In this document: positions 1 to 7,955 of the stretch, in pieces
How the letters are laid out: every line of letters starts with the position of its first letter
How positions within the stretch are numbered: the first letter of the stretch is position 1
Source: an uncultured Ruminococcus sp.
Lineage (GTDB): Bacteria; Bacillota; Clostridia; Oscillospirales; CAG-272
Assembly: GCA_902778725.1 (NCBI GenBank)
Contig: CACYYS010000016.1
Location: forward strand, 1-48,835
Reading direction: 5' to 3'
DNA: 48,835 nt
Notes under the pieces: generated by a model
The model's input: the letters and a program-made list of their open reading frames with translations, nothing else
Told to the model about the DNA's origin: nothing
Databases searched by the model: none
Position numbers and translations under genes: made by a program

Positions 1-1754
1 TCCGCGAGCGCAAGATAGGAAGCGGCCGCGAACCGGTAGCTCCAGGAAGCGGCGAAAAAGCTGTCGTAAGCCTCCTTCTCCCTGCCGAGATAACGGAGAG
101 CGAGCGCCTTGATATAGTGCGCCTCGGTATCCTCGGGGTTGAAGTTGCGGAGGCAGAGGCGGGCGAGGGCACGGTCGGCGTACTCGATCGCGGCGTCGAA
201 CTCTCCGCGGGCGAGCTTGATCCCCGCCATCGCGGTATTGCAGCGGGCGTCGCCCGGGTCGCGGGAGAGCGCCTCAAGATAATAGTCGGTCGGTTCGTAG
301 GCAAAGTGGCGGTACTGCTCAAGATGCCTGCCGTTGAGGTAGAGCTCCTCGTTCGTTTTGATCTCCTTCGGCGGCAGAGCGGGCTTACGGGGCTCGATCG
401 GCTTTTTCTGTCCGCGCTGATAATAGCGGTAGCCGACCAGCTCTTTCCCCTCCGCGGAGAGGAAGGAGAGCGTCACACGGGAAAAGTCGATCCCGCGGGC
501 GGGGATCTCCGCCTCAAAGACCTTGTCGGGCGCGACGTCGGCGCGGGTGTCGAGCAGGACCTTGTCCCCTTCCCGGACCAGGACGCGGGCGTTGCCGAAC
601 ACGCCGGTCGCGTAGATCCCCGCGTAGATCTTCGCGCCGCGCTTTTCCACATTGACGGCGGCGTCGACCGTAGCGTTTTTGACCTCGCCGATCTCGCGCA
701 CCGGATACCAGTACTGCTCAAAGGTGCGCGTCTCGTACGGGGCGAGCCAGGTGAAGTCCGGCTGATTGTCGGTATAGACGCCGGTCATCAGCTCGACGTA
801 ATGCGAGCCGTCGTCGGTCAGATTGGCGCACCACTTGTCCCCGAAGGGATGGTTGCCCCAGTGCCAGAGTTTTTTGCCGGGGGAGATGTGATGGTCGGCA
901 ACGGTGACGATGCCGCAGCCCTTCCCCTCGTCGTAGCCGGAGATGAAGTCCGCGTCGCTCTGGCCTTTGGAGACAAGGTAGGAGGAGGGGACGTGGATGT
1001 TCGAGAGATTGTGGATGTCCGTCCCCTCGCCGAAATCGAAGGGGCGGGCGGTATGGTAGATGCCACGGGCGATCGGCCACTCGAGGACGGCGCGGCGGTC
1101 GTGGTCGTTGACGTATTCGACGTCCGGCGGGAAAACGACGCGGTAGTCGCGGTTGATCTCAACGGCGAGGTTCGCCCACCACATCACGGGCTGCGGGACT
1201 GCCGTACGGTTGAAGAGACGCACCTTCGCCTTGAAATAGGAGCGGCCCGGCTCGACCGTGATCCCCGCCATCCCCTTCATCCGGTAGAGGGGATCGACCT
1301 CGCCGACCCAGACGGTCTTTTCGCCGTTCTCCCCTTCCGTGATCGCGGACTCGAGCGGCATAAAGGTCGTGGGGCGGTGATGCTGCGGCCAGTTGAACTC
1401 GATGCCGCCGGAGACCCACGGACCGGCAAGTCCGACCATGGCGGGCTTGATCACCTTGTTGTAGTAAACGAAGTCGTAGCCCGTGGTCTTGTCGAGCGCG
1501 CGCTGGACCTTGCCGCCGATCTCCGGCAGGACCTCGAGATAGATATACTCGTTCTCAAGGACCGCCGCGTGATAGGTGACGTCCTGCTTTTCATCGCTGA
1601 TCTCCGTCGTGAAGGGGATCGGATAGAGGCGTCCGCTCGCGCCCTGATAGGGCTTTTTCTCAAAGAACATCGGGAGGTCTTCCGGCTTGCCCGGCTTGTA
1701 GGTCGGGATGACGATATCCCGATAGCAGACCGTTGCGTCCTGTTTCTTTTTCAT
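1..1754 (-). CDS. DUF5107 domain / TPR protein, 3' end cut by the window
   Basis: The reading frame stays open to base 1, so the C-terminus is missing; about 584 codons are visible. The first ~400 residues resemble the DUF5107 domain, which occurs beside plant-polysaccharide genes in Firmicutes and Bacteroidetes. A stretch with the look of tetratricopeptide repeats begins around residue 480 (alternating Ala, Tyr and Leu helices). No signal peptide is seen, so a cytoplasmic location is likely. I chose ATG 1754 because a GGAGAAG ribosome site lies just upstream. The alternative ATG at 1769 overlaps the TGA of the preceding SGNH gene (ATGA) but has no clear ribosome site. It is co-transcribed with that gene. 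Biochemical function is unknown to me; a role in sugar metabolism is inferred from family and context only. Confidence 0.8.
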   Translation of the reverse strand, partial: MKKKQDATVCYRDIVIPTYKPGKPEDLPMFFEKKPYQGASGRLYPIPFTTEISDEKQDVTYHAAVLENEYIYLEVLPEIGGKVQRALDKTTGYDFVYYNKVIKPAMVGLAGPWVSGGIEFNWPQHHRPTTFMPLESAITEGENGEKTVWVGEVDPLYRMKGMAGITVEPGRSYFKAKVRLFNRTAVPQPVMWWANLAVEINRDYRVVFPPDVEYVNDHDRRAVLEWPIARGIYHTARPFDFGEGTDIHNLSNIHVPSSYLVSKGQSDADFISGYDEGKGCGIVTVADHHISPGKKLWHWGNHPFGDKWCANLTDDGSHYVELMTGVYTDNQPDFTWLAPYETRTFEQYWYPVREIGEVKNATVDAAVNVEKRGAKIYAGIYATGVFGNARVLVREGDKVLLDTRADVAPDKVFEAEIPARGIDFSRVTLSFLSAEGKELVGYRYYQRGQKKPIEPRKPALPPKEIKTNEELYLNGRHLEQYRHFAYEPTDYYLEALSRDPGDARCNTAMAGIKLARGEFDAAIEYADRALARLCLRNFNPEDTEAHYIKALALRYLGREKEAYDSFFAASWSYRFAAASYLALA

Positions 1755-1765
1755 TTTCTTCTCCA

Positions 1766-2563
1766 TCATTTTGTAAGACTTTTATAGATCTCGTCCGCCA
1801 TCAGCTCGTAGCCGACGTCGGTGAGGTGGATCCCGTCGGTATAATACCCGCTCGCGGCCGTCGCGTAGGGCGCGGTGGGAGTGTGGAGGTCGATCACCTC
1901 GGTCCCCAGTTCCCGTGCGACGGACTCGATCTCGGGGAGAATGACCTCCGCGAGATTCTTTTTGCGGATCGCCGTATCATATCGGTCGACGCAGAGGATC
2001 AGGTAGATCTTCGGCGAGGAGGAAAGCGACTGATAGCTCTTGACCAGAGCGGAAAGCTCGCGGTGGAATTTTGCCGCCACGTCGGTGTTCTGGTGGGCGA
2101 CGTAGGCGTCGTTGGTGCCGAGCATGATCACGACGGCGTCGGGGAGGAAGGAGAGACTGGAGCGGTATTCCGCCGTCTCGGTGTAAGCGACGCTCTGGTC
2201 GCTCGCGTACTTGTACTCTTCGTTTTTGTTATTGATGGCGTAGGCGCGGGAACGGCCGAAGTTGCGGACCGCCGTGCCGGAGCCGAGCAGCTTTTGCAGC
2301 AGAACGGGATAGGAAGTTTTGGTGCGGTCGGAGGCGCCGACGCCGTAGGTGATGCTGTCGCCGACACAGGCGATCTTGCGGGGGAGAGGCGGTTTTTCCG
2401 TCTCCGGCGCCGTCTCGGGCATCGTCTCCGGGACGGTCTCGGCGGGGACAGTCTCCGGCTCGGTCCGCGCGTCGGTGTCCGTCCCCGCGGGCGCGGCGGG
2501 AGCGCAGGAGGAAACGACGAGCAACGCGGAAAGCAGCAAAATCAGAAAGCAACCTTTTTTCAT
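1766..2563 (-). CDS. SGNH/GDSL-family hydrolase, lipoprotein
   Basis: The 265-aa product starts with a lipoprotein signal (hydrophobic residues 5-17, then VVSSC with Cys20 as the lipidated residue). A Thr/Glu/Pro-rich linker (residues 25-60) follows, then an SGNH hydrolase fold. Block I is GDSIT with nucleophile Ser70, block III is GTND (149-152), and block V is DGIHL with catalytic Asp243 and His246. Such enzymes remove acetyl or other acyl groups from polysaccharides or lipids; the substrate cannot be read here. It would sit on the outer face of the membrane. The start follows AAGGAG and the promoter at 2595-2623. It is the first gene of a two-gene unit with the DUF5107 gene. Confidence 0.85.
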   Translation of the reverse strand: MKKGCFLILLLSALLVVSSCAPAAPAGTDTDARTEPETVPAETVPETMPETAPETEKPPLPRKIACVGDSITYGVGASDRTKTSYPVLLQKLLGSGTAVRNFGRSRAYAINNKNEEYKYASDQSVAYTETAEYRSSLSFLPDAVVIMLGTNDAYVAHQNTDVAAKFHRELSALVKSYQSLSSSPKIYLILCVDRYDTAIRKKNLAEVILPEIESVARELGTEVIDLHTPTAPYATAASGYYTDGIHLTDVGYELMADEIYKSLTK

Positions 2564-2594
2564 TTTGAATCATCTCCTTATCGGTTTCACCATT

Positions 2595-2623
2595 ATCCTA
2601 CCACGCCGTGCCGAAAGTTGCAA
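2595..2623 (-). promoter_or_regulatory. Promoter of the SGNH-DUF5107 unit
   Basis: Read on the minus strand: TTGCAA, 17-nt spacer, TAGGAT. It lies about 30 nt upstream of the SGNH start codon and back to back with the promoter of the divergent regulator gene. Confidence 0.5.
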
Positions 2624-2661
2624 GACCAATCTTTTTGGAAATACGGGACGCGGTTTTGACC

Positions 2662-2690
2662 TTGACAATACTCCCTTCCTATTGTATAAT
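2662..2690 (+). promoter_or_regulatory. Promoter of the sensor/LuxR-HTH regulator
   Basis: Perfect consensus: TTGACA at 2662-2667, 17-nt spacer, TATAAT at 2685-2690. The start codon follows 33 nt later, after a GGAGG at 2714-2718. Perfect promoters are often held in check by a repressor, but no clear operator palindrome was seen. Confidence 0.85.
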
Positions 2691-2723
2691 CTGTTTGAAT
2701 ATGACTGACGGTCGGAGGCAAAG

Positions 2724-3815
2724 ATGAACGCTTATCTCCTGATCCAGAAAAATAACGCAGACACCCATTGGACCTCCCTCTATATCCGCGGGATCAAGCT
2801 GGAAGCGAAAAGCAGAGGCTACGACCTGATCTGCGGCGAATCGGACGGCGAGACGCTCCCGCCCGCATTTGAGAACGCCCCCGTCGTTTTGTGCGCGGGC
2901 GCTTCGTTCGGCTGGATGAAGCTCGTGACCGAGATGCTCCGCTACCGCGGGAAGAAGGCGGTCCTCGTCGGCTGCGCCCACCAGAACGGGATCATCGCAT
3001 CCGGCTTCTCCGTTGCGGATTACGAGCTTGCGACCTTTGACGTGCTCAACTATTTTTACCGCTATAACAAAAAGCGGGTGGCGCTGCTCGGGATCAACTC
3101 CGACTCGGCGGCAGACCTGCTCAAGATGAAGGCCTTTCTCAATTACAAACACGGCATATTCGGATATGACGACGTTTTCTTCTTCCGCGGGCAGACGCGC
3201 AACGTCTGCGAGAGCCTGATTCCCCTGATCTCCTCCTACGACGCCGTCATCAGCGCAAACGACGTGACGGGGCTGATGCTGGTCAAGACGCTTGAAAAAG
3301 CGGGCGTCAAGATCCCCGAGGATCTCTTTGTCGCCAGCTTCGGCGATATGACCTACCGCAGCAATCTCTCCTCTCAGCTGACCGTCGCGGTGCTGGACAG
3401 CGTGAAGGTGGGGCGCAAGGCCGTCTCCATCTACGCGGACGTCTCCGCCGATCCTTCCCTCTCCTATATCACGATCAAAAACCGCTGCGAGATCGATATC
3501 CGCCGTTCCACCGACGTGCTGCCCTTCGACGTGACGCCGGAAGCGCCGGAAAAACGCACGCCACCGCTCTTCGATCTCTACGCGGACGCGCCGCTGACCG
3601 AGATGATGCTCGCCGAGCAGATCTTTTCCGACTGTGACGCGCTGGATCTCGAGATCCTGCTCTGGATCCAGAAGGGCAAGAAAAACGCCGACGTCGCGGA
3701 GATCCTCCACACCTCGGAGAGCACGGTCAAATACCGGATCAAAAGGATGCTCAACCGCGCGCATCTTGCAAGCAGGAAGGAACTTATGACCATTATGTCG
3801 GCTTATTTGCGGTGA
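2724..3815 (+). CDS. Regulator: periplasmic-binding-type sensor domain with C-terminal LuxR-type HTH
   Basis: The 363-aa protein lacks the N-terminal HTH of LacI-family repressors. Instead it begins directly with a type 1 periplasmic-binding fold (about residues 1-260). Recognisable blocks include the Asn/Asp-rich start, a cleft-like segment near residue 170 (ISANDVTG, as in LacI/PurR) and SFGDMTYR. Helix-rich residues 300-361 form a GerE/sigma-70 region 4-like HTH (IQKGKKNADVAEILHTSEST then VKYRIKRML). It is likely a sugar-responsive cytoplasmic transcription factor. The divergent SGNH-DUF5107 unit and the downstream citrate synthase are the nearest candidate targets (inference). The start is supported by GGAGG 5 nt upstream. 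Confidence 0.8.
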   Translation: MNAYLLIQKNNADTHWTSLYIRGIKLEAKSRGYDLICGESDGETLPPAFENAPVVLCAGASFGWMKLVTEMLRYRGKKAVLVGCAHQNGIIASGFSVADYELATFDVLNYFYRYNKKRVALLGINSDSAADLLKMKAFLNYKHGIFGYDDVFFFRGQTRNVCESLIPLISSYDAVISANDVTGLMLVKTLEKAGVKIPEDLFVASFGDMTYRSNLSSQLTVAVLDSVKVGRKAVSIYADVSADPSLSYITIKNRCEIDIRRSTDVLPFDVTPEAPEKRTPPLFDLYADAPLTEMMLAEQIFSDCDALDLEILLWIQKGKKNADVAEILHTSESTVKYRIKRMLNRAHLASRKELMTIMSAYLR

Positions 3816-3860
3816 TTTTTAGGACAATTCTGAAATTTTTGAAATTTTTATCTCAAAGTC

Positions 3861-3889
3861 TTGCATTTTCTTTCGCGATATGCTATGAT
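3861..3889 (+). promoter_or_regulatory. Promoter of citrate synthase-DUF523
   Basis: TTGCAT at 3861-3866, 17-nt spacer, TATGAT at 3884-3889. The start of transcription would fall at the foot of the hairpin at 3891-3914. Confidence 0.65.
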
Positions 3890-3890
3890 A

Positions 3891-3923
3891 ACGGCACCTA
3901 TATAAAGGCGCCGTTTTCTTTTT
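3891..3923 (+). other. Leader hairpin followed by T-rich run
   Basis: Arms ACGGCACC (3891-3898) and GGCGCCGT (3907-3914) pair with one mismatch around an 8-nt AT loop, followed by TTTTCTTTTT. It could terminate the upstream regulator transcript. Because it lies just after the citrate synthase promoter, it could also act as an attenuator in the leader. The sequence alone does not decide. Confidence 0.4.
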
Positions 3924-3936
3924 CCAGGAGGTCATG

Positions 3937-5316
3937 ATGGCTTACGATACGTCAAAATTCGATACGCTCGCGGAAAACTCCGACCTGTTCCGCGATCTGG
4001 TGGAAAGCTGCCGGGATCATTATGTGATCTCTCCCTCCGTCTTCTCTCACAATTACATCAAGCGCGGACTGCGCGAAGCGGACGGGACCGGCGTGATCGC
4101 CGGTGTGACGCGCAAGGGCAACGTCCACGGTTATATCGTCTCCGAGGGGGAGCGCATCCCCGCGAAGGGCGAGCTCTTTTACTGCGGCTATAACGTAGAG
4201 GATCTCGTGAACGCCTTTATGTCCGAGGGGCGCTTCGGCTATGAAGAGACGGCGTTTCTCCTTCTCTTCGGCTACCTGCCGTCCGAGGAAGAGCTGGACG
4301 CCTTTGACCGGATCATGGACTCCTGCCGCTACCTCCCTCCCCGCTTTACCGAAGATATCATCATGAAGGCGCCTTCCTCCTCCGTGATGAACAAGATGGC
4401 GACGGGCGTCCTCGCGCTCTACGCCTACGACGACGATCCGGAGGATCCGTCGCTTGAAAACATCATGCGTCAGAGCATCGAGCTGATCGCGCGCCTTCCG
4501 ATCATCGCGGCGCACTCCTACGCCGTTTTCCGCAACGTCTTCCGCGGGAAGAGCCTCACGCTGCACAACCCGCGCAACAATCTCTGCACGGCGGAAAACT
4601 TCCTGCGGGTCCTGCGCTCCGACAAGTCCTATACCGAAGAGGAGGCAAAGCTGCTCGACCTCTGTCTTGTCCTGCACGCGGAGCACGGCGGCGGCAACAA
4701 CTCGACCTTCTCCACACGTGTGATCTCCTCGACGGGCTCGGATACCTACAGCGCGATCGCCACGGCGATCTGCTCCCTCAAAGGCCCCCGGCACGGCGGC
4801 GCCAACATCAAGGCCCAGCAGATGTTCGACGATGCGAAGGCGAGCATCCTCGACCCGAAGGACGACGGCGAGGTGAAAGACCATCTCCGCAAGATCCTGC
4901 GCGGAGAGGCGGGAGACCGGAGCGGGCTGATCTACGGGATGGGACACGCCGTCTATACCCTCTCCGACCCCCGCGCCGAGATGCTGAAGCGCTACGCCCG
5001 TTCTCTTGCGGACAAGAAAGGATACGGCGCGGACTTTGAGCTGCTTGAGTCGATCGAGCGCCTGAGTCCCGAGGTCTTCCACGAGGAACGGAAGATCAAC
5101 AAACCTCTGTGCGCAAACGTCGACCTCTATTCCGGGCTCGTCTACCGGATGCTCGACATCCCGACGGAAATGTTCACTCCCCTCTTTGCGATCGCGCGTG
5201 TGGCGGGCTGGTGCGCGCACCGGATCGAAGAAGCGGCGCAAAGCAAGATCATCCGTCCCGGCTACAAGTGCATCGCCAAAGAAACCCGCTACATCCCGCT
5301 CTCCGAGCGCAACTGA
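3937..5316 (+). CDS. Citrate/2-methylcitrate synthase
   Basis: The 459-aa protein is of the Clostridia-type citrate synthase family, which condenses oxaloacetate with acetyl-CoA (or propionyl-CoA) in the cytoplasm. The catalytic triad is readable: His286 in GPRHGGAN, His337 in GMGHAVY and Asp396 in NVDLYSG. The LHAEHGGGNNSTF segment around residue 247 is typical of this subgroup. AGGAGG at 3926-3931 is only 2 nt from the first ATG (3934) but 5 nt from ATG 3937, so I prefer the latter. No other citric-acid-cycle gene is nearby, so it probably supplies 2-oxoglutarate/glutamate synthesis (inference). The substrate preference cannot be read here. Confidence 0.92.
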   Translation: MAYDTSKFDTLAENSDLFRDLVESCRDHYVISPSVFSHNYIKRGLREADGTGVIAGVTRKGNVHGYIVSEGERIPAKGELFYCGYNVEDLVNAFMSEGRFGYEETAFLLLFGYLPSEEELDAFDRIMDSCRYLPPRFTEDIIMKAPSSSVMNKMATGVLALYAYDDDPEDPSLENIMRQSIELIARLPIIAAHSYAVFRNVFRGKSLTLHNPRNNLCTAENFLRVLRSDKSYTEEEAKLLDLCLVLHAEHGGGNNSTFSTRVISSTGSDTYSAIATAICSLKGPRHGGANIKAQQMFDDAKASILDPKDDGEVKDHLRKILRGEAGDRSGLIYGMGHAVYTLSDPRAEMLKRYARSLADKKGYGADFELLESIERLSPEVFHEERKINKPLCANVDLYSGLVYRMLDIPTEMFTPLFAIARVAGWCAHRIEEAAQSKIIRPGYKCIAKETRYIPLSERN

Positions 5317-5318
5317 CC

Positions 5319-5756
5319 GTGAAACGCGAACCGCTGCTGGTCAGCGCCTGCCTGCTCGGGTACGCCTGCCGCTACGACGGAAAGAGCGTCCCCGCTCCCC
5401 TTCCCGACGGGCTCTTTGACCGTTACCGCCCGATCCCCGTCTGCCCCGAGCTCGCCGGAGGGCTCTCCCTCCCCCGTCCGCCCGCGGAGATCGGCGCGGA
5501 CGGCGAGGTGAGGACCGAAAAAGGCCGCTCCGTTACCCGCGAGTATCGCGAGGGCGCGGAACGCACGCTCGCGCTCGCCCGCTCGCTTGGCTGCAGAAAG
5601 GCGTTGCTCAAAGAAAAGAGTCCCTCCTGCGGCGTCCACCGGATCCACGACGGATCCTTCTCCCGCCGGACGGTCCCCGGCCGCGGCGTGACCGCCGCGC
5701 TCCTCGCCGAGAACGGGATCGCCGTTTTCTCGGAGGAGGAAGCCGACAAACTGTAA
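5319..5756 (+). CDS. DUF523 family protein
   Basis: The 145-aa protein contains the family landmarks: SACLLG near the N-terminus (residues 9-14), RYDG, CPE, and the LKEKSPSCG motif about residue 103. The conserved cysteines suggest metal or thiol chemistry; the function is not established to my knowledge. I start it at GTG 5319, two bases after the citrate synthase stop. This leaves no room for its own promoter and implies translational coupling. A longer in-frame ORF upstream overlaps citrate synthase and is an artefact. The gene ends at a strong terminator. Confidence 0.8.
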   Translation: MKREPLLVSACLLGYACRYDGKSVPAPLPDGLFDRYRPIPVCPELAGGLSLPRPPAEIGADGEVRTEKGRSVTREYREGAERTLALARSLGCRKALLKEKSPSCGVHRIHDGSFSRRTVPGRGVTAALLAENGIAVFSEEEADKL

Positions 5757-5790
5757 AAAAACAGGAAGCGTTACCGCTTCCTGTTTTTTC
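5755..5790 (+). terminator. Intrinsic terminator after DUF523
   Basis: Stem ACAGGAAGCG/CGCTTCCTGT (5761-5770, 5775-5784) with TTAC loop, preceded by A7 and followed by TTTTTTCTT; it could work in both directions. Confidence 0.9.
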
Positions 5791-5852
5791 TTATCCGAGC
5801 GAGGATCCTCCCTCGCCGATCTCAAGGATGGAGAGGCTTTTTTCTGAAAAGC

Positions 5853-5888
5853 AAAAGGGAGACGCGGGCGCGTCCCCCTTTTGTCTGT
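5853..5888 (-). terminator. Terminator of the sugar ABC operon
   Basis: A 14-nt inverted repeat with one mismatch (5853-5866 and 5869-5882) rich in G+C at its core and flanked by A4/T4. It lies just past the stop codon of the last permease gene; the minus-strand read-out continues TTTTGCTTTT. Confidence 0.75.
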
Positions 5889-5893
5889 TCGCT

Positions 5894-6940
5894 TTAGCCT
5901 ACCAGACCGCTGCGCTCGATTCCCTGGACAAGGAACTTCTGGCAGAAGAGGTAGAGGATGACCAGCGGAGCGATGATCATCAGTCCGCAGGTGTTCCGGA
6001 TCGCCGATTCGTACAGGTTTTTGCCCGCGTAGGTCGTGACAAGCGAGCTCGGGATCTGCACGATATCCGGCATCAGAACCAGCTTCTTTGCATTGGAAAA
6101 GAACAGCTCGGTATAGAAGTTATCGGTCCACTGCCAGCAGAAGGCGAAGAGGAAGATGGTGACCATCATCGGGATGGAAAGCGGGATGATGATCTGGCAG
6201 AAGGTACGGAAGGTGCCGGAGCCGTCCACATAGGCGGATTCCTCCAGCTCGTCCGGGACGCCGCGGTAGAACTGCCGCATCAGGAAGATGTAAAGCCCGT
6301 TCTTGAACGCAAGTCCCGTCAGGGAGAGAAGGATCAGCGGCCAGATCCCGTTATCGCCCGTCAGATTGACAAGGAAGGACTGATTCCAGACGCCGATCTT
6401 GTTGAGCAGTCCGAAAAGCCCGAAAATGTCAAAATAACGGAAGTGCATATACATGGAAAGCTGGACCGTGCCGTGCGGGACGACCATCGTGATGATGACC
6501 GCGAGCAGCAGCGCCGCGTTCCCCTTGAACTTGAACTTGGCAAGTCCGTAACCGATCAGGCAGCAGATCAGAGTCTGCGCGATCGCGGTCGAGAAGGAAA
6601 CGAGGAAGGTGTAGGCAAACGCCTTCATGTAATGGTTCTCGAGGAAGATCGCCTTGTAGGTGCCGAGGGTCCAGTGCTTCGGGATCAGGAAGACCGTCAC
6701 GTCGATGAAGTCTTCCTGACCCATCAGGGACCCCGCGATCTTGGCAAAGAAGGGGTAGAGGATGACGTAGGAGATGCCGAGAAGGAGGATCAGACGGAAG
6801 GCGTACCAGACAACGTTGGTAAGGAAGTAGGTGTTGAGGAATTTCGCCTTCAGTCTCTGGAGGAGAGGAGTACGCTCGAACTCGACCTTGATCTTGTTCT
6901 TCGACTCTTTCATGACTTTCGTCGTTGCTTGATCGTTCAT
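5894..6940 (-). CDS. Carbohydrate ABC transporter permease (MalG/LplC-like)
   Basis: The 348-aa membrane protein has about six predicted helices, the first near residues 45-65. The EAA loop that docks with the ATPase reads ELEESAYVDGSGTFRTF (around residue 235). A polar N-terminal tail of about 40 residues precedes the first helix. AAGGAGG is well placed before ATG 6940. It is the last gene of the operon and the partner of the permease at 6956-7939. Together they form the second permease pair of the cluster. The family imports oligosaccharides or lipid-like sugars; the actual substrate is not visible. Confidence 0.9.
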   Translation of the reverse strand: MNDQATTKVMKESKNKIKVEFERTPLLQRLKAKFLNTYFLTNVVWYAFRLILLLGISYVILYPFFAKIAGSLMGQEDFIDVTVFLIPKHWTLGTYKAIFLENHYMKAFAYTFLVSFSTAIAQTLICCLIGYGLAKFKFKGNAALLLAVIITMVVPHGTVQLSMYMHFRYFDIFGLFGLLNKIGVWNQSFLVNLTGDNGIWPLILLSLTGLAFKNGLYIFLMRQFYRGVPDELEESAYVDGSGTFRTFCQIIIPLSIPMMVTIFLFAFCWQWTDNFYTELFFSNAKKLVLMPDIVQIPSSLVTTYAGKNLYESAIRNTCGLMIIAPLVILYLFCQKFLVQGIERSGLVG

Positions 6941-6955
6941 ACTGCTCTCACCTCC

Positions 6956-7939
6956 TTAATCCTTCCGCTGATAGAAGACGTAAGCTCTTGCTATCAGCGC
7001 GAATATGCCGATGATCAACAGGACGACAAGGAAGTACATCCACGCCATGGCGGAAGCGACGACCTCTCCGTTCGTCCCGTCGGTGCGCACCCTCTCGATC
7101 AGGCGCATGACGGCGTTGTCCGCGCTGGTGAAGGAGTCGATGACCGAATAGATCGCGTTGACAAGGATCATCGGGCTGATCATCGGGAAGGTGATCTTCC
7201 AGAAGGTCTCCCAGGCGGTGGCGCCTTCCATCTTGCAGGACTCGTAGATCGCGGGGGAGATGGACTGGAGGCCCGCAAGGAAGATCAGCATCTGCACGCC
7301 GGAACGGTTGACGATGTTGAAGATGTTGTTGATGATGTCCTTGACCGTTTCGACCAGGCCTTCGCCGACCTTCATCCCTTCAAAGAGCCGCTCGATATCC
7401 ATCGCGTCGACGATCTGCGAGGTCGTGCTCTCCTTGGTACCGGTATCGATCGACGCGCCTTCCCCCGTCATATACTCCAGCATCGCGCTGGAGGCGTCGA
7501 TCTCCGCGATCAGACCGGTGGAAAGAATGACCGGAATGAAGAAGATCGCACGGAAGGCGGCGCGGCCGATCATCTTCTGGTTGAGGAGGATCGCCACAAA
7601 GAGGGAGAAGATCACGATCGCGGGGATGTCGATCAGCATACCGCCGATCCCCTTGACCAGGGTCTGGGTGAAGTCCGGGTTGGTGAAGAGCGCCTCGCGG
7701 TAGTTCTCGAAGCCGACGAACTCCAGGTGATAGGTGGCTCCTCTGTCACGGACGATGTGACTGAAGCTATACTGGATCGAATTGAAGATGATGGGAAGAT
7801 AGATCACAAGGAAACCGAGGATAAAGGGAAGGCAGAAAAACCATCCGGAACGGGATCTTCTCTTCTCCAGAGAGTGATTCTTGCGGCGTTTGGGAGCCGC
7901 TGCCGCTTTTGCGGCGGGTTGTGTCGCTGCGTTATTCAT
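6956..7939 (-). CDS. Carbohydrate ABC transporter permease (MalF/LplB-like)
   Basis: The 327-aa product begins with a basic, Ala-rich cytoplasmic tail, then six predicted transmembrane helices starting near residue 33. The EAA-type loop is degenerate but present (AIYESCKMEGATAWETFWKI, about residue 235). A large extracellular loop rich in Asp/Ser/Thr (about residues 150-200) is longer than in MalF-like relatives I know. GGAGG precedes ATG 7939, 16 nt after the DUF5696 stop. It should pair with the MalG-like product of 5894-6940. Confidence 0.9.
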   Translation of the reverse strand: MNNAATQPAAKAAAAPKRRKNHSLEKRRSRSGWFFCLPFILGFLVIYLPIIFNSIQYSFSHIVRDRGATYHLEFVGFENYREALFTNPDFTQTLVKGIGGMLIDIPAIVIFSLFVAILLNQKMIGRAAFRAIFFIPVILSTGLIAEIDASSAMLEYMTGEGASIDTGTKESTTSQIVDAMDIERLFEGMKVGEGLVETVKDIINNIFNIVNRSGVQMLIFLAGLQSISPAIYESCKMEGATAWETFWKITFPMISPMILVNAIYSVIDSFTSADNAVMRLIERVRTDGTNGEVVASAMAWMYFLVVLLIIGIFALIARAYVFYQRKD

Positions 7940-7955
7940 TCTGTCTTTCCTCCTT

